Assembly (NCBI RefSeq): GCF_031755915.1
Contig: NC_083388.1
Location: 3,541,501-3,605,500, forward strand
DNA from: Ziziphus jujuba
Taxonomy: Eukaryota > Streptophyta > Magnoliopsida > Rosales > Rhamnaceae
DNA length: 64,000 nt
Direction of reading: 5' to 3'
Positions 10,040 to 25,161 of this stretch are shown here, one piece after another. How positions within the stretch are numbered: the first letter of the stretch is position 1; the number at the start of each line of letters is the position of its first letter. The notes beneath the pieces were generated by a model. It was not told the DNA's origin. It did not search any database and saw only the letters and a program-made list of their open reading frames with translations. Made by a program: the position numbers and the translations under genes.

Positions 10040-13000
10040 AGGGATGGGCAGAAGGGGTGCAGTGACGAGGATAAACAGAGTGTCCAAACCTGATCCATAA
10101 AAAGCAAGGAATGCCAGAAATGCAAAGGTTCAAGCTCTATCCACTCAAACAGGTCTCTGCAAAGCAAAAGCAGAATTACAAGGAAGATAACTAAGACTGC
10201 AAAATCCTCAAGTAAGATCGACCTACCTAGCTTGCAAAGTTTTAAGCAAGCTATCACAGTAAGCTTTGGCTGCAGACAGGTCAAATTTTCCCGTGTCTAT
10301 AATAACCTTGGAGAAATTTGCGAATATGATAGTGGCACCCAATTTACGAAACTCGGTTAACAAAAGTGCAAAAATCTTTTTCATGATCTACAGGATTCAA
10401 GAAAAATCATAAACCAATTAGTCCCATCTTTTAGACAAATAATCTTACATAAAAGGACAACCATGGTTTCCAAAAAAACCAGCTATGAGAAGACCACTTA
10501 ACAATATTGTGGAAGGATGTAGCATATGACATAAAGAAATCCCATTCATGCAATATTATTTGCCTGTTTTCTCCCTATTTGCAAGAGGAACGAAGATAGT
10601 TTGATAAAAAGGTAAAAATCTGGAAAGCATTCCAACTTCACTTGCACTTTATCTAGTGTTATAAAGAAACTAGCAGAGAAGCAAATACCTTATGAAGTAA
10701 GCGGTGCAGGGCTGGGTCATGAAGTTTTGACTGGGGGCTGCAATATGAAAGAAGAATTAGTAACCATATGACTTAAAACTAGAATTATAGTAACATAATG
10801 TGAACTAGCTGGAAACAATATGTAGACATAGAAAACTGGGAAGCCATAATTATTAAGTTAAAACAAGTTGAGACACTGAAACCTGCAAAGCCATCGATAC
10901 AAATGTTGCAATATTGCATCAGCATATACATTTCCAGATGCAACTGCATCCGCAAGGCACCTCTGTATCAACTGCTTTAGAACACGAAAAGCAGGTGCAC
11001 ATGAGGTAGCCTCATCAAAACCATCCTTTTCATTAGGAGCTTGTGCACCAGAATTCATAGTTGACTCAAATCCTAACAAAGCCCCTCCTTCCATTTCATT
11101 GACTTTGTTACTTTTGAGAAGAGCATCCACGGCCAGATGATGAATCTTGATTTAGACACATTGTCATATCATAAAATGCTTAGTCCAATCATAAAGAAGT
11201 AAACAAATTAAAAATGGGAAAGTAAGAGATGATATTTTTTTTTCCAAACCTTTAGCTCCACGGTGACTTTCCTATATGCTCCAGGGTACGTAAGAATAGG
11301 TTGATGCACCTGGTTAGAAAAAACCACCTGTTCACTTAAGAAAGATACAAAGGAAGCACATATATACCAGCATTTTTTTTGGCCTTATATATACTAGCTT
11401 ACTAAGAGACAAATTAAAACTTTTACCAAGTGCTTTGTTTTGGTTTGATATAAATACTTGGCTACATTTCCTATCAGCTTAAATTTTTTGGAATCAATGA
11501 TAACTTATATGGCATTAGATCTTATGCTATCTATCTATTTTGTATTCAAATCATTAATTTTCTATTAACTTATTGTTTTGCACATGTAACTCCGTTCTTG
11601 TTTTTGGTTATTGAACGTGCCTAATGTAAAGGGAATGGCAAAACTGTCCTGTGTTGGTTTGATATATATATATATATATATAAATATATGTAAAGCCAAA
11701 TATTAAACACAGGAATTCATTTCATTTGCTTTACATAGCAAGGGAAAGGAGATGGAGAGAAATCTCAACTAGGACACTATCTAAACTGAATAATGCAAAG
11801 GATCAAACAAGCAGAAGTCAATGCCTCATCTATTAAACAGTTTTGGACAAACCTCATCAGCAAAACATGTCTCTTCTTCATTAATGCCTCCAATGTCTGG
11901 AATTCCATCATCCGATATCCAAAGCACCTTTAAGAATAAATATTCAAGAAATAAGGAGAGAATAGCTGAATCACTGGTAACAAGGTCCTAGAAAACCTTC
12001 TAAACATTTCAAAACCATACTTTCTAACAAATGTAAAAGGCTGCAACTGAAAGGAATAACTTAAAAAAAATAAATAAAAATAAATAAATAAAATAAAAAC
12101 CATCTTAAATTTTAAAACAGAATTATAAGATTGTCCATAGAAAAACCTGTTGCTGATCACGTAATGCGCGTGAAAATATAACATCTGCAGTAAATATAAG
12201 CCAGTCTAGCTCAAAATTCCCCAGTGGAACCTGCCCCAATAAGTTTGAGATTTATATTTGATTTAAAGTGCACATTAATAGACAGATTCTCATTCAGAAA
12301 TAAGAACATTACGTGGGCATATCTTGAGAGAGAAATTCTCTCTTTCAACCACTGGGATGATGCCGCACAACGTTGCATTCCAATTTTTGCAGCATTTTGC
12401 TGCCAACCAAGTGCCTGTATAAAGCATGAGTATAACGCAGCAAAAATGCGTTAGACCAGATGCATGATAAGAGTCACAATTGCAAGGACATAAATGAATG
12501 AAAGGAAATATCCTAGCTCAGAATTTACTACCTGATAGTGACAATCACGAGCATTGGAAGGAACGCTCACACATGGGAAATCATGTAGAGCTTTTATTCC
12601 TGACTTCATCACTTGAATATCAGGGCATTCGATGACAGCAATTGTAGGTCCATTATGTTCATGTCTGCCATATAACCAAGATTGCAAGGAAAAGTTAACC
12701 GAGAATCTGAATAGAAATGTTAGTTTTATCACCAGAATATGAGTGCAAAGAAATAGGTAACCTTTCAATCAAATGGAACATTAGTAAAATTATAATGGAA
12801 ATCCTTGAACTCTACCAGTAAAGAGTAGGTGAAATTACACCTATTTCTTCCAAACAGTATGTGTCTTGTATATACATTATTATTCAACAGATCACTAGTT
12901 CAGAATCATCTACCTAGAGACTATGTTGCTCATACCAGGGTGTCAGTGTCTGATATGGGTATGTCCAAAGTGCCAGATCTGTGTGCTTTGCAAAGTTTTT

Positions 13001-16000
13001 TTCACATATTTCGAGTGTCCAACAGCCATACCCTTATCAGCCCCCAAGTGCCAGAGATGGGTATGGTGCGACAAAGTGGAGGGTCCACATAACATAGCCT
13101 AGAGGTAAAGATGTCTCAGAAAAACTTAACAGTAGACTTTCCCAAGGGCAAGTTAACAATTATTCAATATTTACCTAAAGTCAACATATTTTTAAAACTA
13201 TACATAATTAATGGTTTAAACAGAACTTCAACCTGAAGTCCTAATATGGAAAAATAAATAAAAAAAAGACTCAGTCATTTAACAAGATCACCACAAAGAA
13301 AATCAGCAAAGAAGTAAAACCTGTGCTCGTATATTGCTCTTTGCACCATCATTTCAGCATCCTTGACAAGCCCAACATAGTCCACCTGAAACGAACAAAA
13401 GATAGACCATTGTAGTAGGGAAAGGGGGAAAACTTCTAACAATAACAAAAACAATAATAATAATAATGAAGAGAACAGAAAAGCTTTACATTAACAAATC
13501 CACAAATTCACGAAACAGAAAAGCCTTACACTAAAAAATGCACAAACTCACCCTGAAAATTATTTCATTTCGAGGAGGGGGCTCAATCGATAATACTTGG
13601 CAAGCTTCATGGAATTGTCTTTCAAGAAAAGACAGAGACAAATCTTTATTTTGATAAGGATTCACCACCACAACAGCTATTGTTCGTGATGCAGGGAAAT
13701 ACACGATGAATATAGCACGCCCTTCAGATATACTGAAATTATTAATATAAAAATGTTAGAATTTCTATGCTATCATGATTAAAAAGATAATGTAGTTTAG
13801 AATAGTTATTTTCTGAAAATGCATTCCAAAAAGCAGACAGAATATTTTTTTATAAATAAGTTGTTTCTTATCAACAAGATAAAGACATCAAGGTTAATAA
13901 ATTACTGATGTAGTTAGAAGGAAATTTATAAAGCAAGCCATCATTTCCATAAACCAAAAAAAGGAATATATAAGTAAAAACAATGGAAACCAATCGCTTT
14001 AACGTGCAACTTTAGGAAACATAGTCAGATATGAACTATTAAACTTAGGGGGGAGGGAGAGTCCAGTACTGAGAACCATAAAGAAATGGATAAAAGCACT
14101 ACATCCACATATTTCCATAGCAAAGGACAAAGTAGGCTTAACTAGTGGGTTCTCGAGTTTACAGAGAAGCTCAATACAAGTCTCTATCTAAAATGTTCTA
14201 ACTGAAGAATTCCTTTGAAAGAGTTTTCATTTTCAATCAAGCATTACTACATGTGAGATTTCTTTTGCCAAGTTAATTAATTTTCACATCATTTCTTTCT
14301 ATTTCAAATCAATTTGTAATTATCATGTCACATTAATGTCCACAAGTATTGTTAACCCATTAAAATATGATATCAAACCTTTCTGGTTAAGAAATACTAA
14401 GTCCTTCTAAGAGATGTAATGATGGAACCAGTCAATTTAAGCTAACCAGATAAACAAAAACCAGTAATGCTATAGAAAGCGCCTTCCCACTCCATAATGC
14501 TTACGCCTAAAAATTTACATGCCTATAGACGGGCGCTTTCTATAGCAAAATTCAAACAAAAGCAAGCAGGCACTGAAAAACTACAAACATAAATTGACTG
14601 AGAGAAAAAATTGTGCATAATTGATAGGAAAAAATATATATTATTTCAGTTTCCTTATTCCATTATTCTTCCACTTAATAGGAGAAAACAGGAAATTAGG
14701 ATTGCACAACTTGAAATGACTTCATCTAAAAATTTACTTTTCATTGTTTGACCAACAAAATACAAAGCATTGTAGTCACCTAAATAATCAGTTTTCTGAT
14801 TTGCCCATGGTAACCCATAAAATTGCAAAATAATATGCTTTAGATCAAAGTTGAATACCTGAAATTCCTTACCCAATCTTTTTCCCAAAAGCATTACTGA
14901 TAAATAGATTATTGCTATTTTGACACAGACATAATAGACTAGATTACTGTGCTAAGAAAATGATTTGCTAAAGCAATGATAGGATACAGCAAAGAAGGTC
15001 ATTTTTAATCTCCATATAAATATGGTGTTTGAATGTTTCAACAAATTAAACCTGCCCTACCATACGAGATTATATGTATCTAAAACACTGATGAATAGCG
15101 GAAACAAAGGGAAAAAGGAAAAAGCAAATGACCAAGATCTCAAGAAAGGCGTAAAGCAGGAAAGAACAAAGACATTTCCAAGACAAAGTCTAACATTGAA
15201 TTATTAGTTGAAAGTAACAAAGCAATAGTCTTATCATCCTAGCACTACAAATTACCTATGATACAAGTAAAAGAAAGAAGATTGCTCCAGATAAGAGCAC
15301 TCTGTAGTAGTCTTCATCTGCAATTCTTTCAGACCCCAGCTATCTTGGATACTTCGCTTCTTAGCAGTTTTTTCCACCTTACAGACACACCCAATTTGAA
15401 CAATTGCATTAAACTCCAATGGCACCTTTGTTTCATATATCCCCTGGTCAAAGTAAAGAAACAGATCAAACAAAATCCTTTCCAAAGGTAAGACCAAAGA
15501 AAATAGGTCATTTATATATGTCACTGGAAGGAAAGAGCATAGAAGAATATTACAGATTGTATAGAGAATTCATTAATAAAGTTTCTATTCTATTTGGTAA
15601 ATAAACATAACTGGCAATGATTGAATAAAGCGATGATATAGCTTAATCACCATGAAAAAGAACATAGGAAACTAGGAAACTTGGAGTATATGCAAAATAA
15701 ATGATCACCGATAAATAAAACCTGCACAAGCCATGCATAAGTACCATGGATGCAATTTCCCCCCCCCCCCCCCCCCCCCCCTTACTTTTCTTATACAGTA
15801 CAGTTATACTGACCTCAACTTCTGGATCTGCAAGAAGAGCTGTAAGGCTTTTGCTTTCTGCTCTAAACTGACCTTCATCAATTATGGCCTATCAAACCCA
15901 TACAAAAAAAATATATATATATATATATATATATAAAACCCTTCCACACAAGAAAACAAGGAAATGGAATCACAATTATTCCAGAGAAGTAACACCAGAA

Positions 16001-19000
16001 GTACCTCATATAGATTATAAGCCTGCCTTCCGTGAGGGAGTATCTTGTTGGCAGACTTTCCTGGAAATTTTTCTTCTAATGGAGCTTTAGAATTGAGGTA
16101 AAATACTCGAGGAACAGTTAAAGGAATCTTAAGCATGATTCCTTCCACAACAACCCAAGCAAAAAATTGGCCACTTTGAGAAGTTGGAACAAATTGTATT
16201 ATCTTAACATAGAAAATGAGATTAATCAGTGACAGAACAATAATTCCAGCCAAAATTTTCAAATTAGATGAAAGCATTACCTGCCAGTGGCAGCATGTTA
16301 GGGCTGCTTCATGCCCCCTAAAATATGAATTAACACCTGTTCTGCCCTGGGCTTCTTTATGATTTGTTGCATCACTGAGCAACTTAGAAATACCCTTAGA
16401 ATGATGCAGAGAAGTCGTATTGCCCAATCTGTCAAAAAAAATAAACCAAAAATCCATTTTCCTTGGTAAATTATGATTATAGAAAACCTGTGCACATATA
16501 AGCCAGCAACGGAATAACTTAAGATTTTAGGAGAATCAATAACATTTTTTTTATCAATAACTTAAAACAAGTAAATTATACAAAAATTCTACATCAAAGT
16601 CTCATCACTACTAAAATGTATATAAGCAAGCAGTGTCAGCCTCTCTTGCAATGGTTATGCAATAATATTATCCAGTTCAAATACTTTCAATTGGCATGAT
16701 AGAATAAGTAAAAAATATTAGAGAAAACTATATTAGCATCCCTTGTTTTGTGAGGTTTTCAAATATGCCGTTGTATATTAAAAAATTATGGTTTAGCCAT
16801 CCCGTTAAATTATGTTGTTGTTGCCATGTCACCCCTCCCGTACACGTTTTTTACATTACCACATGTAAATTGAATAAAAAGAAACATATAAAAGATCAAT
16901 TGTAATTCAAATGATTGTGTATTTATATGGAAATGGGAAAATTTATCTGAAATTTTTTATAAAAAGAAAAAAAAAATGTGTGCATAAAGGACAATATTGC
17001 AGCAAAAATATAATTCAAGAGAAGGTTTTCTTAAAAGAAAATGGAATTGATACGTATTTACTAAATATGTGGAAATTCATGTAACACATTTTTGCATATG
17101 GTAAAAGAAAGAGCTCAATGAGTTCGTTTGTAGGTTAAAAAGTACCTCTGCCTCTTCCTCTTGTCCAGATTATTTTTCCACTTTCTCTTCTTTATTTCAA
17201 GCCATCCCTGATAATCCACATTTCTGTCCACACTATCAGAAGAGACAGCATTATTCACCTTTTCACCATCATCAGTTTGTTCTAGTGGTGAAATTACTCT
17301 CTCAATTGTCCTGACAGAATTTTTCTTCTTATTGACTTCAAAGCACCGTAAAATTGGTCGTGGTCCATTTGCAGAATTCTTACTATTTTGAAAGTCTTCA
17401 AAATCTCTAACAATCTCTTCATCCATCACATTATTACCTCCAACCGTATCACTATTCCTTTTCAACAAATCATTCCTCTTCAAAGAACTGATCATATCAG
17501 CTAATTTTTGTTGGCGAAATTTGTCCTCCTTCTCACGAACCTTCTTATGCAACCAATCAGGATGAGCCACTCTAGGGACCGGATTTGCAATCTGAAGAGG
17601 TTTAACATATTTTAAGTAGCCTGAAGATGAATATGAATGTAGAATTGGAAAAAATTCTCGGTAGACAGATGATATGCAAGTACAAGAAATTAACAAATTT
17701 TCAGTAGAAAAAGGATGCATATGCATCGAGTGTAACATGTTTCTTAACAAAGGAACTTCAACTAATAACAATTCAAAAGCAACAGAACCTTTTGCATTGC
17801 AGCTGGAATTGTTATAATTTTCTGAATTGCTGAACTAAGTCGTTGCTTGTAATAGGACCAATCAATAATGGACCGAATGCCAACATCTGATGAGATCTTG
17901 CACCACTTCCGTACATAGAACTTCATAATTTCTAAAAGGTTCAAACACATGCCCACTTTAGCATATAGACAATAATAATAATGATAATAAAAAAATAAAA
18001 TAAAGTAAAATAAAATTTGCAATTAAATAAATCAATAGAAGAGATTTACCAGCATCTGTTTCAAAAATTGCAACAGGAACAGCACGCTCGCTCACAGGTG
18101 TTCCCTACTCAAGTTAACAATAGAAAAACTTTTATGTTTGACAGAACAAATATAAGGATGTCAATTTTATATCATTATATGAGATAACACATAGAAATTA
18201 CAAAGAACAACAGTTATCCAAATGAGAAAGAATCCACAAACTTCAAATATAATTAAACTTAAAAGTCCAAAAATTTAAGAATGTGTGTTTGTTTTATTCT
18301 CGTATATATAATAGGGCCCATTTCCAATTACCTTAAGCTTTTGAGACTGATAACCTTATTATAGTATGAGAGCTCTGATTGTCAGTATGGTCTAATATGC
18401 AAATCCTGCTAAACCCTAAGTCTGACGAACTAACCTTTTGAGTTTTATCGCAACAAATATGGCATAAAGAAACAAAGGTTCAATTGAAGGCCACTATTCA
18501 CAAGCAAGTCTAAGGTGCATGAATATGTTTCATAGAAGTTAAATTGCAAAAGCAACATGAGAGAAAAGGGTTGATAAATACATGTAATGTCCACAAAGCT
18601 TCTTTTCATTGATGATGTTTTCATACTTTTGAAACTACTAACAACTGTTCTTTCTCTTTCACCATACAACAATCCCAAAAAGGCTTCTACATTGTAGACT
18701 CAAACGTAATTCTTTGGGACTACAAATAGAAAGGACTGAACAAATGCATGCATTGCTGAAGCGGGTGCAAATTACCTTCGGTTCACATGCAACTATAAAC
18801 TGGCAACGCAGTCCTTTGTCTTTGACCATTGTATCACCAAGAAAATCAGCAAGACGTCTTGCAGTTGTCACTGCACAGGACTTTTGCTCCCCATAGTCTG
18901 CCAAAGACTTGCTCATGGTGCTTGATTCTGATATGTAATCGAGCAACTCACTGTCAGCAATATCCCTTCCTTGATTCTAAGAGAAAAGGAAAAACAGAAT

Positions 19001-22000
19001 TCCTCAGTGATTGAATAGAAGATTAAGAAAACACATTCATGACAAATTGTGCTGTGCTTTTTAGAGGATTTCTCATCCACTTGCACATCTAATTTAATAA
19101 AGATTATGTTTACCATTAAAAAGCAACCATTACACTTGAAATAAATATGTAACTTTACGTACATCAAGAAGATCAAGCCATCGGTTGGCGACAGAAGCAA
19201 CGACTGAATAGCATTCCTCTATAGTTTTCCCATGGAGAAATTTGTCAAAAAGTTCAGCCTGCAAGGAATTTACACAGAATGAAAAGAAAGGGAAAAAAAA
19301 TTGAAGGAAAAATTCAAAGTGTTTTTAAACGTGAAAAAGATAAAATAATGGTCCAGTAGAGAGAGAGGGTATAATAGCAATAATCGACTGCATTGTACGG
19401 AGTACTAATACCCTCCATCCACTACACACAAAAAATCAAGGGTGAAGGCAGGACTTTATAAAAGATGTTCATTACAACACCAAGAGACTACTGTTTAAGC
19501 TAATTAGCTACTAAACGAACATTAATGCAGGGTGAAACTATCAAAAGCAAAAGAAATACCTGGAAAACTTTTATGAGCTTCAGCTCGCCTCTACGCTTGA
19601 TCTCGAAACCCTTAAGTTCAGCAAGGGTTCCATCATGATTAAAAACAGCATATCTCTTCTTAAGCAAGACTCCTTCTTCCTTAGAAGCAGGAAGAATCAT
19701 TGCCTGCATGAAAGCATATTTAGTATCAATTAGATAAAAGCAATATTAAAAGTTCCATTATTATACAGTATTCTATCTTACCTTGTATGGTCCATCCACT
19801 TCAAACTCAATTGAGCATTCACTATGAGTTGTATACGTCTTCCTTATAGGATCTGAGAGAGTCTGGTAAAAATAGAGGTAAGTGCAAAGAAAAATTAGCT
19901 GCATAAGCAAGTCACGTTTCATCATGCTAAGCATTTCAGCAAATTGGCTCACAACACATCAAGAAATGAAAAACATGGAATGTTCAATTTCACCTGGTAT
20001 TGATCATTTGTATTGTTTCTTGCCACATCAACATTAAGCATGACACATGGATAGGAAATAGTCAGCTTCTTTTTCAAGTCTCTGAAACATAATTACCCCA
20101 TATGAAAGTCAGCATATTAGATATAATGATATCTTCATGAGAGACGAAGACCTTAGATTCATGTTGTATAGCTATATTAAGTGGGTATACAAAGAAGTAT
20201 TTGACCACCCGTTGTGATTATGCATACAAATAACCATTTGAATAGTTTAGAACAAATTCATACATTGTCTTGAAAGTAAAGTTCTCTGGGAAAGATCCAG
20301 GAAGTGCACACCAAATACCATCTGTATCTAACTCAAGTGGTTTTCCAATCCTTTCAACCAGTAAGCGAGCATTCTGAATAATTTTTGCTCCAGTGTACGT
20401 AACCACCCCAGCCATTTCCATCGAGTACCATCTCGCACCCCTTGAGAAACACATAAAAGCAACATTTAAAGACAACTGTATTTTTTACCCTAAATAATTT
20501 TGTAACACATTATAGATAATTAAAGAGGATAAGAAATCCCAGAGAAACTAAAAGACTAACTACATCACATCCTTCCAATTCAACAAGGTTAAAGAAATTG
20601 GGAAATCATTACTTGATAAATCCCTAAACTCGGTTATATTCAAAAATACCACCATTTGTTTCCAACCATAATTACCAAAAGAAAGCCATGACAGCATAAT
20701 TTCAAAGAACTTTCCCTTAAATTTACTAATTAGTAAGTCCAAATGAGAGTGGGGGGATTTCCCAAAAAAAACCTAGCTTCCTCCAGTAACCAAGACCATA
20801 ATCTAGCAGCCACTTCACAGGAATTTCACAGATTCAATGTTCTTTCTCTACATCGTATATCAAGATGGTGACCAAGAGGCTAAAGTTTTTCTCTATTGTA
20901 ACACATCAAGTGTATTTAGCTTGTCATGCACAAGAAGCCAAACAAACACTTTGAGCTTAATTGGTACACATGCTTTCCAAATTATGTCAGAAGGCTTTTA
21001 TAATATTAGAGAAGTATCAGTATATGAAAGCACATTAACGACAGATCTTATATTTTGAGATATCCAAAGCAAAGGGAATACATTAATCTAGTAGAGAAGT
21101 GTCAGTATATGAGAACTACATTAACAACAGATCTCATATTTTAAGATATCCAAAGGAAAAAGAATTTGTTAAAACTCACTTGCGCATGACATATCCATAA
21201 AAGGAATTGAGAATACACTTATGAGCAAGTTGTAGTGAATCATAAAGCACTACCATATCCTGCAAATATCAATAAGTTAATCCATTAATAATAATGCACA
21301 ACGTGGGCCATAATAGTAAAAAAATTAATAATAATATTACATCTGAAATAATACATAGGGTCACCAACTTTTTTTTTTAACCAATTTTTAGGTAGCAAGT
21401 AGCACAGTTCGGTTCACAAAAATTAGAGGAAACAAATGAAGACAAATACTGTGCTGCCACCAATTGGCATCCAAAAGTCAGTTCCACTAGTCTTATATTA
21501 TTCATAAGACCATCATAAATGTTCAACAAGCTTAGGAAAGATTTTCATACTTGTGCTTCCTGGATTTTTATTGAATTTCCGCTAGCTTTGGCTTCAGACA
21601 ACCTCCCCTTCCAGACCTTATTAAGACCTTTGTATTCATATCTTCTATCCCGGAAGCTTGAAGAAGATTATATAATAATACAACTTAGTATGAGCATGTA
21701 AACCCAAAACATGGGGAGAGTGAGAGGGAGAACAAGGAGATATTAATACAATATTATTCAACACCAAATCTAACCCCAAAAGAAAAAAAAAAATCCTAGT
21801 CACAATTCAAAATTACTTAGTTGATAAATGAGTGCTCTTTCTTACTAAAGAAATAACTAGGCAGTTGAAAAATAAGCCAAATTGCTCACCTCCGAACAGT
21901 GTCAACATAGAATGAGTTTTCCCTCATGCAAATTCCAGCTTCCCGAACTTCCGTGACTGGCTTCTCCAGTACACGTTTATATGCCTATGGGATTAAGCTA

Positions 22001-25000
22001 AAATCAATTGCAGCCATCACTGAAGCAAAATACTTTAAAATAGATAGTGAAAAATATACCTTTTGACAGTATTTTTTCAAACGATCTTTGAGTCTTGTTT
22101 GTTGCTCCATCTTAGGTAGGTCAAGAAATGATTTTGAAGAAACAAATTCAGACTCAATTTGCTTCTTCAAGTGATAGTAGTCACTGGAGTTGTTAAAATT
22201 GATGGTCAAACACAATCAAAAATAGTTTGTTGTTGTCATAACCAAAGAAATGCCTAGGAAGATTTTTCACTTTTTTTTTTTTTTTTTTTTTTTTTAGTTG
22301 GGGGTTGGAGGAAATGGGGGTGGGGAAGACAAAGAGATGCATATAAATTATAATATTCAGTTAGAAACAAATAAACTAAAATATAAGACCTTTTCTTTGC
22401 CATGAACATTTCTCCACGCCAAACCCATTCAAGCTTCCGAAGACAGGTTTTGCCTGGCCGATTGAAATCACAAGCAGTGCAAACCTCATCTGTAACTATT
22501 GATGGTGGCTGGAAACAGACAAGAATGAGTGCAGAATATTTATTGCTTTTTCTTAACGTTTTTTAATTCTTTTGATAAACAACATTTAATATAAAGAAAT
22601 TGATAGCAAAGTCATGCAAGGGGAAAAACAAACAACTGCAAAAATATCAATCTAAATATGTTCATGCATAAGATAAATGAATGGTTATAGCATATTAACT
22701 ATGTGATAGATAATAGGATAGTATATTAGTGATTTGGTGCTTTATAACCACTTCCAAGTTTATCATTATTTAGGGCTTTATTGATAATAGGATAGTATAT
22801 TTTGTTTTAATTAAGATTTCTTAAACCACCAGAATGCTTTCCCATAACTAAGAATGTTCTTATTTGTCTGGTTTCCTTATTAGTTCCAACTTGCTAACAT
22901 TTATCTTTTGGGTTTAGGTTCATGCCCAAAAAAATAATTATAATAATAACACCTCTAGACGCATCATGCTCATGTTTAATGCCAAAACTTATGTTGTAAA
23001 CATGCTACAGAAAACCAAAATGTAAATGTAAAATAGAAAGATACATTGAATTAATTAGACCCTTCTTGTCATTCACAGTTTCTGAAAGCAATTTACCAAA
23101 CAAGCATACCTGAAGTCTGTTTGTTAAAATAATGTTTGGATACATAGCAGCCACGTCCAGGTGATAAATGAGGGGGCATTCTTCACGTATGGGCTCATCT
23201 CGTAACCTCACAAGCTACAATGAGGAAACAAATTCATTACCAACAGAAATGTTGAAGAATATCTTTAATTGTGAAGATTTTAACTTGGTGGTGAATAATT
23301 AATTGATAAGAGTTGAGGTATTTGCTTGGTTGGTTGTCCATGAAAAGATGTATCGCAAAAATGGAGACTTCATATGTGCATTTCTCTATATTGGTGGATG
23401 ACGTGCAGAAACCGTGAAGAAAATATAAATTATTTGTTTCTCCTTTGGAAGATTGCTTGTAGCTAGTAAAAGATGTTAACTGAAGCAAAGATTTGTTGGG
23501 TATTCCTTTTAAACTGTTAACATTATTTAATTGTTCTGTTAAAGGATTCGGAGGTTGGAAAAGGGAGAAAATGTTGTGGAACATGTTATTTTTGTTCCTT
23601 TCTAGGTTATTTGGATGAAAAGGATATCTCAAGATCTAAGTTTCTTAAGGAATCATATCAAGTTTTTGGCATCAGCTTGGGCAATTATAGGATAATCATT
23701 TACCTCTTTGGTTCTCAAACTTTTGGGATTACACTGCTTGATTGTATAATAGGTTATGTTTATTTCTTCCATTTTTTAGGATTTCTCATCATCTTGAATA
23801 CTTTGAACTCCTTACAAATATATTATTGCTTGTCATTAAAAATAATAATAATAATAATAATAATACTTTGTAATATTAAAATGAAGAAATCAACATTTTG
23901 CATAAGCATTAGGAAGTTTAATATACTGATGAAAAGCAGAAATGAAGTATGCAGATTGTCCATCCTATAACCAAAATACGTAAAACATATTTAGACTTGA
24001 GTTCATGCACTGATCTAACAGTAGACAAAAAGTAATAATCAGCACCTTTTCCAGAATAGCATTCTTCACTTCATCATAATTGGACACTGATTCCAACTCC
24101 ATCTTACCCTCTACTGTTATGGAATATTGTAGATCTCGATCAAGGTTATTAATCAGTTGCTGGAACCAAAGTATTCAAATGTCAAATCAAAATTTATTCT
24201 TGAAGCTTAAACAATAAGTATTACTCGAAATCTGAAATATTACAATGCAATATTTTAAACTAAAAGTAGATTTCCTACATAGATGTTATGTATTTAAATA
24301 ATATAACGTATTAACAAGGCAAGACAAGAAAGCAAAAGGTCAATCATCAACTTGGGAAAAAAAAAAAAAGGATGGCCTTTAATTCTCTTAAATTAGGTTC
24401 AAGGTATACCAATTTCTAAGTAAAATGGACTCCTAGCAATCACCAGATACTGGGTCTCTGAAAACTACTATACACACACATACATAAACATGCACAAATG
24501 TAAGTCAAATTTATTAGTTAACCAAATCATACTTCACTAAGGACTACCACCGTGTTCTCTACATAAAGGAATTGGAATAAATAAAGGATCATTTGACATT
24601 TGTAATGAATGTTACAGTTTCAGTTAAACCAAGTCACAAAAAAGAACTGATTTCATAGATCTTGAAAGGAACCTTTTGAGTATTAAAGTAACAGAAGAAA
24701 AAAAAAAAAAAAAAAAAAAAAATTTCTTTCAGTCTGGATATATAAAGATGCACGACATATAGTAAAGAAGCAATCTCAAGCCAAACCCTAATGCTGGAAT
24801 TTTAAAGATAATGGTGGACCAACCAATCAAACTGGAACAGTAACTAATTTCTGGACATGGAAAAGAAGGCAACATACCTCATAGCCAGATGGGTCAAGCT
24901 TAAAACTAGCAGGGAGATCAGATCTAAAAACACCGCATTCAAGGCATTCCACATGACCACCTATATAGGTCTCACTTTCAAGAAGGTGATTGCCATAAAA

Positions 25001-25130
25001 CTTTTCAGGCTCAGATTGGTGCTTGTTAGGACAGATAACATTTGCCTTGTAAGCCTGGAATAAATGCAAGGTTAATCTTGAATCTGGGAGAAATCTAATA
25101 GTCTCATATGTGGATCTTTCTTTTTCCTTC

Positions 25131-25161
<31 letters not shown>

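Larger units (their letters stand above)
8057..17591 (-). other. POL2: POL2 exons 29-48: linker and inactive C-terminal polymerase fold (residues 1118-2082)
   Basis: Exon coordinates in transcript order: 17591-17146, 16428-16281, 16202-16005, 15888-15814, 15443-15256, 13732-13552, 13385-13321, 12664-12532, 12414-12313, 12230-12147, 11927-11853, 11309-11250, 11145-10883, 10737-10689, 10387-10227, 10156-10090, 9353-9243, 9085-8915, 8816-8604 and 8163-8057. Exon 29 is the longest internal exon (446 bases). It encodes a Lys/Glu-rich segment ending in KRKRQR, likely a flexible linker or nuclear-targeting region. The rest matches the degenerate second polymerase module that scaffolds the CMG helicase. 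Confidence 0.9.

Noticed and set aside
12918..13095. Possible ORF or transposon in a POL2 intron (gatatgggtatgtcc ... gagatgggtatggtg)
   Set aside because: The words recur in opposite orientation, so a repeat remnant is likely, but ends could not be set and no coding family matches.
15882..16457. 191-residue minus-strand ORF as an independent gene
   Set aside because: It spans POL2 exons 30 and 31 and the intron between them; the intron happens to be open in one frame.
16730..16900. Possible MITE in POL2 intron 29
   Set aside because: The sequence looks like common plant repeat DNA, but I could find no inverted ends.
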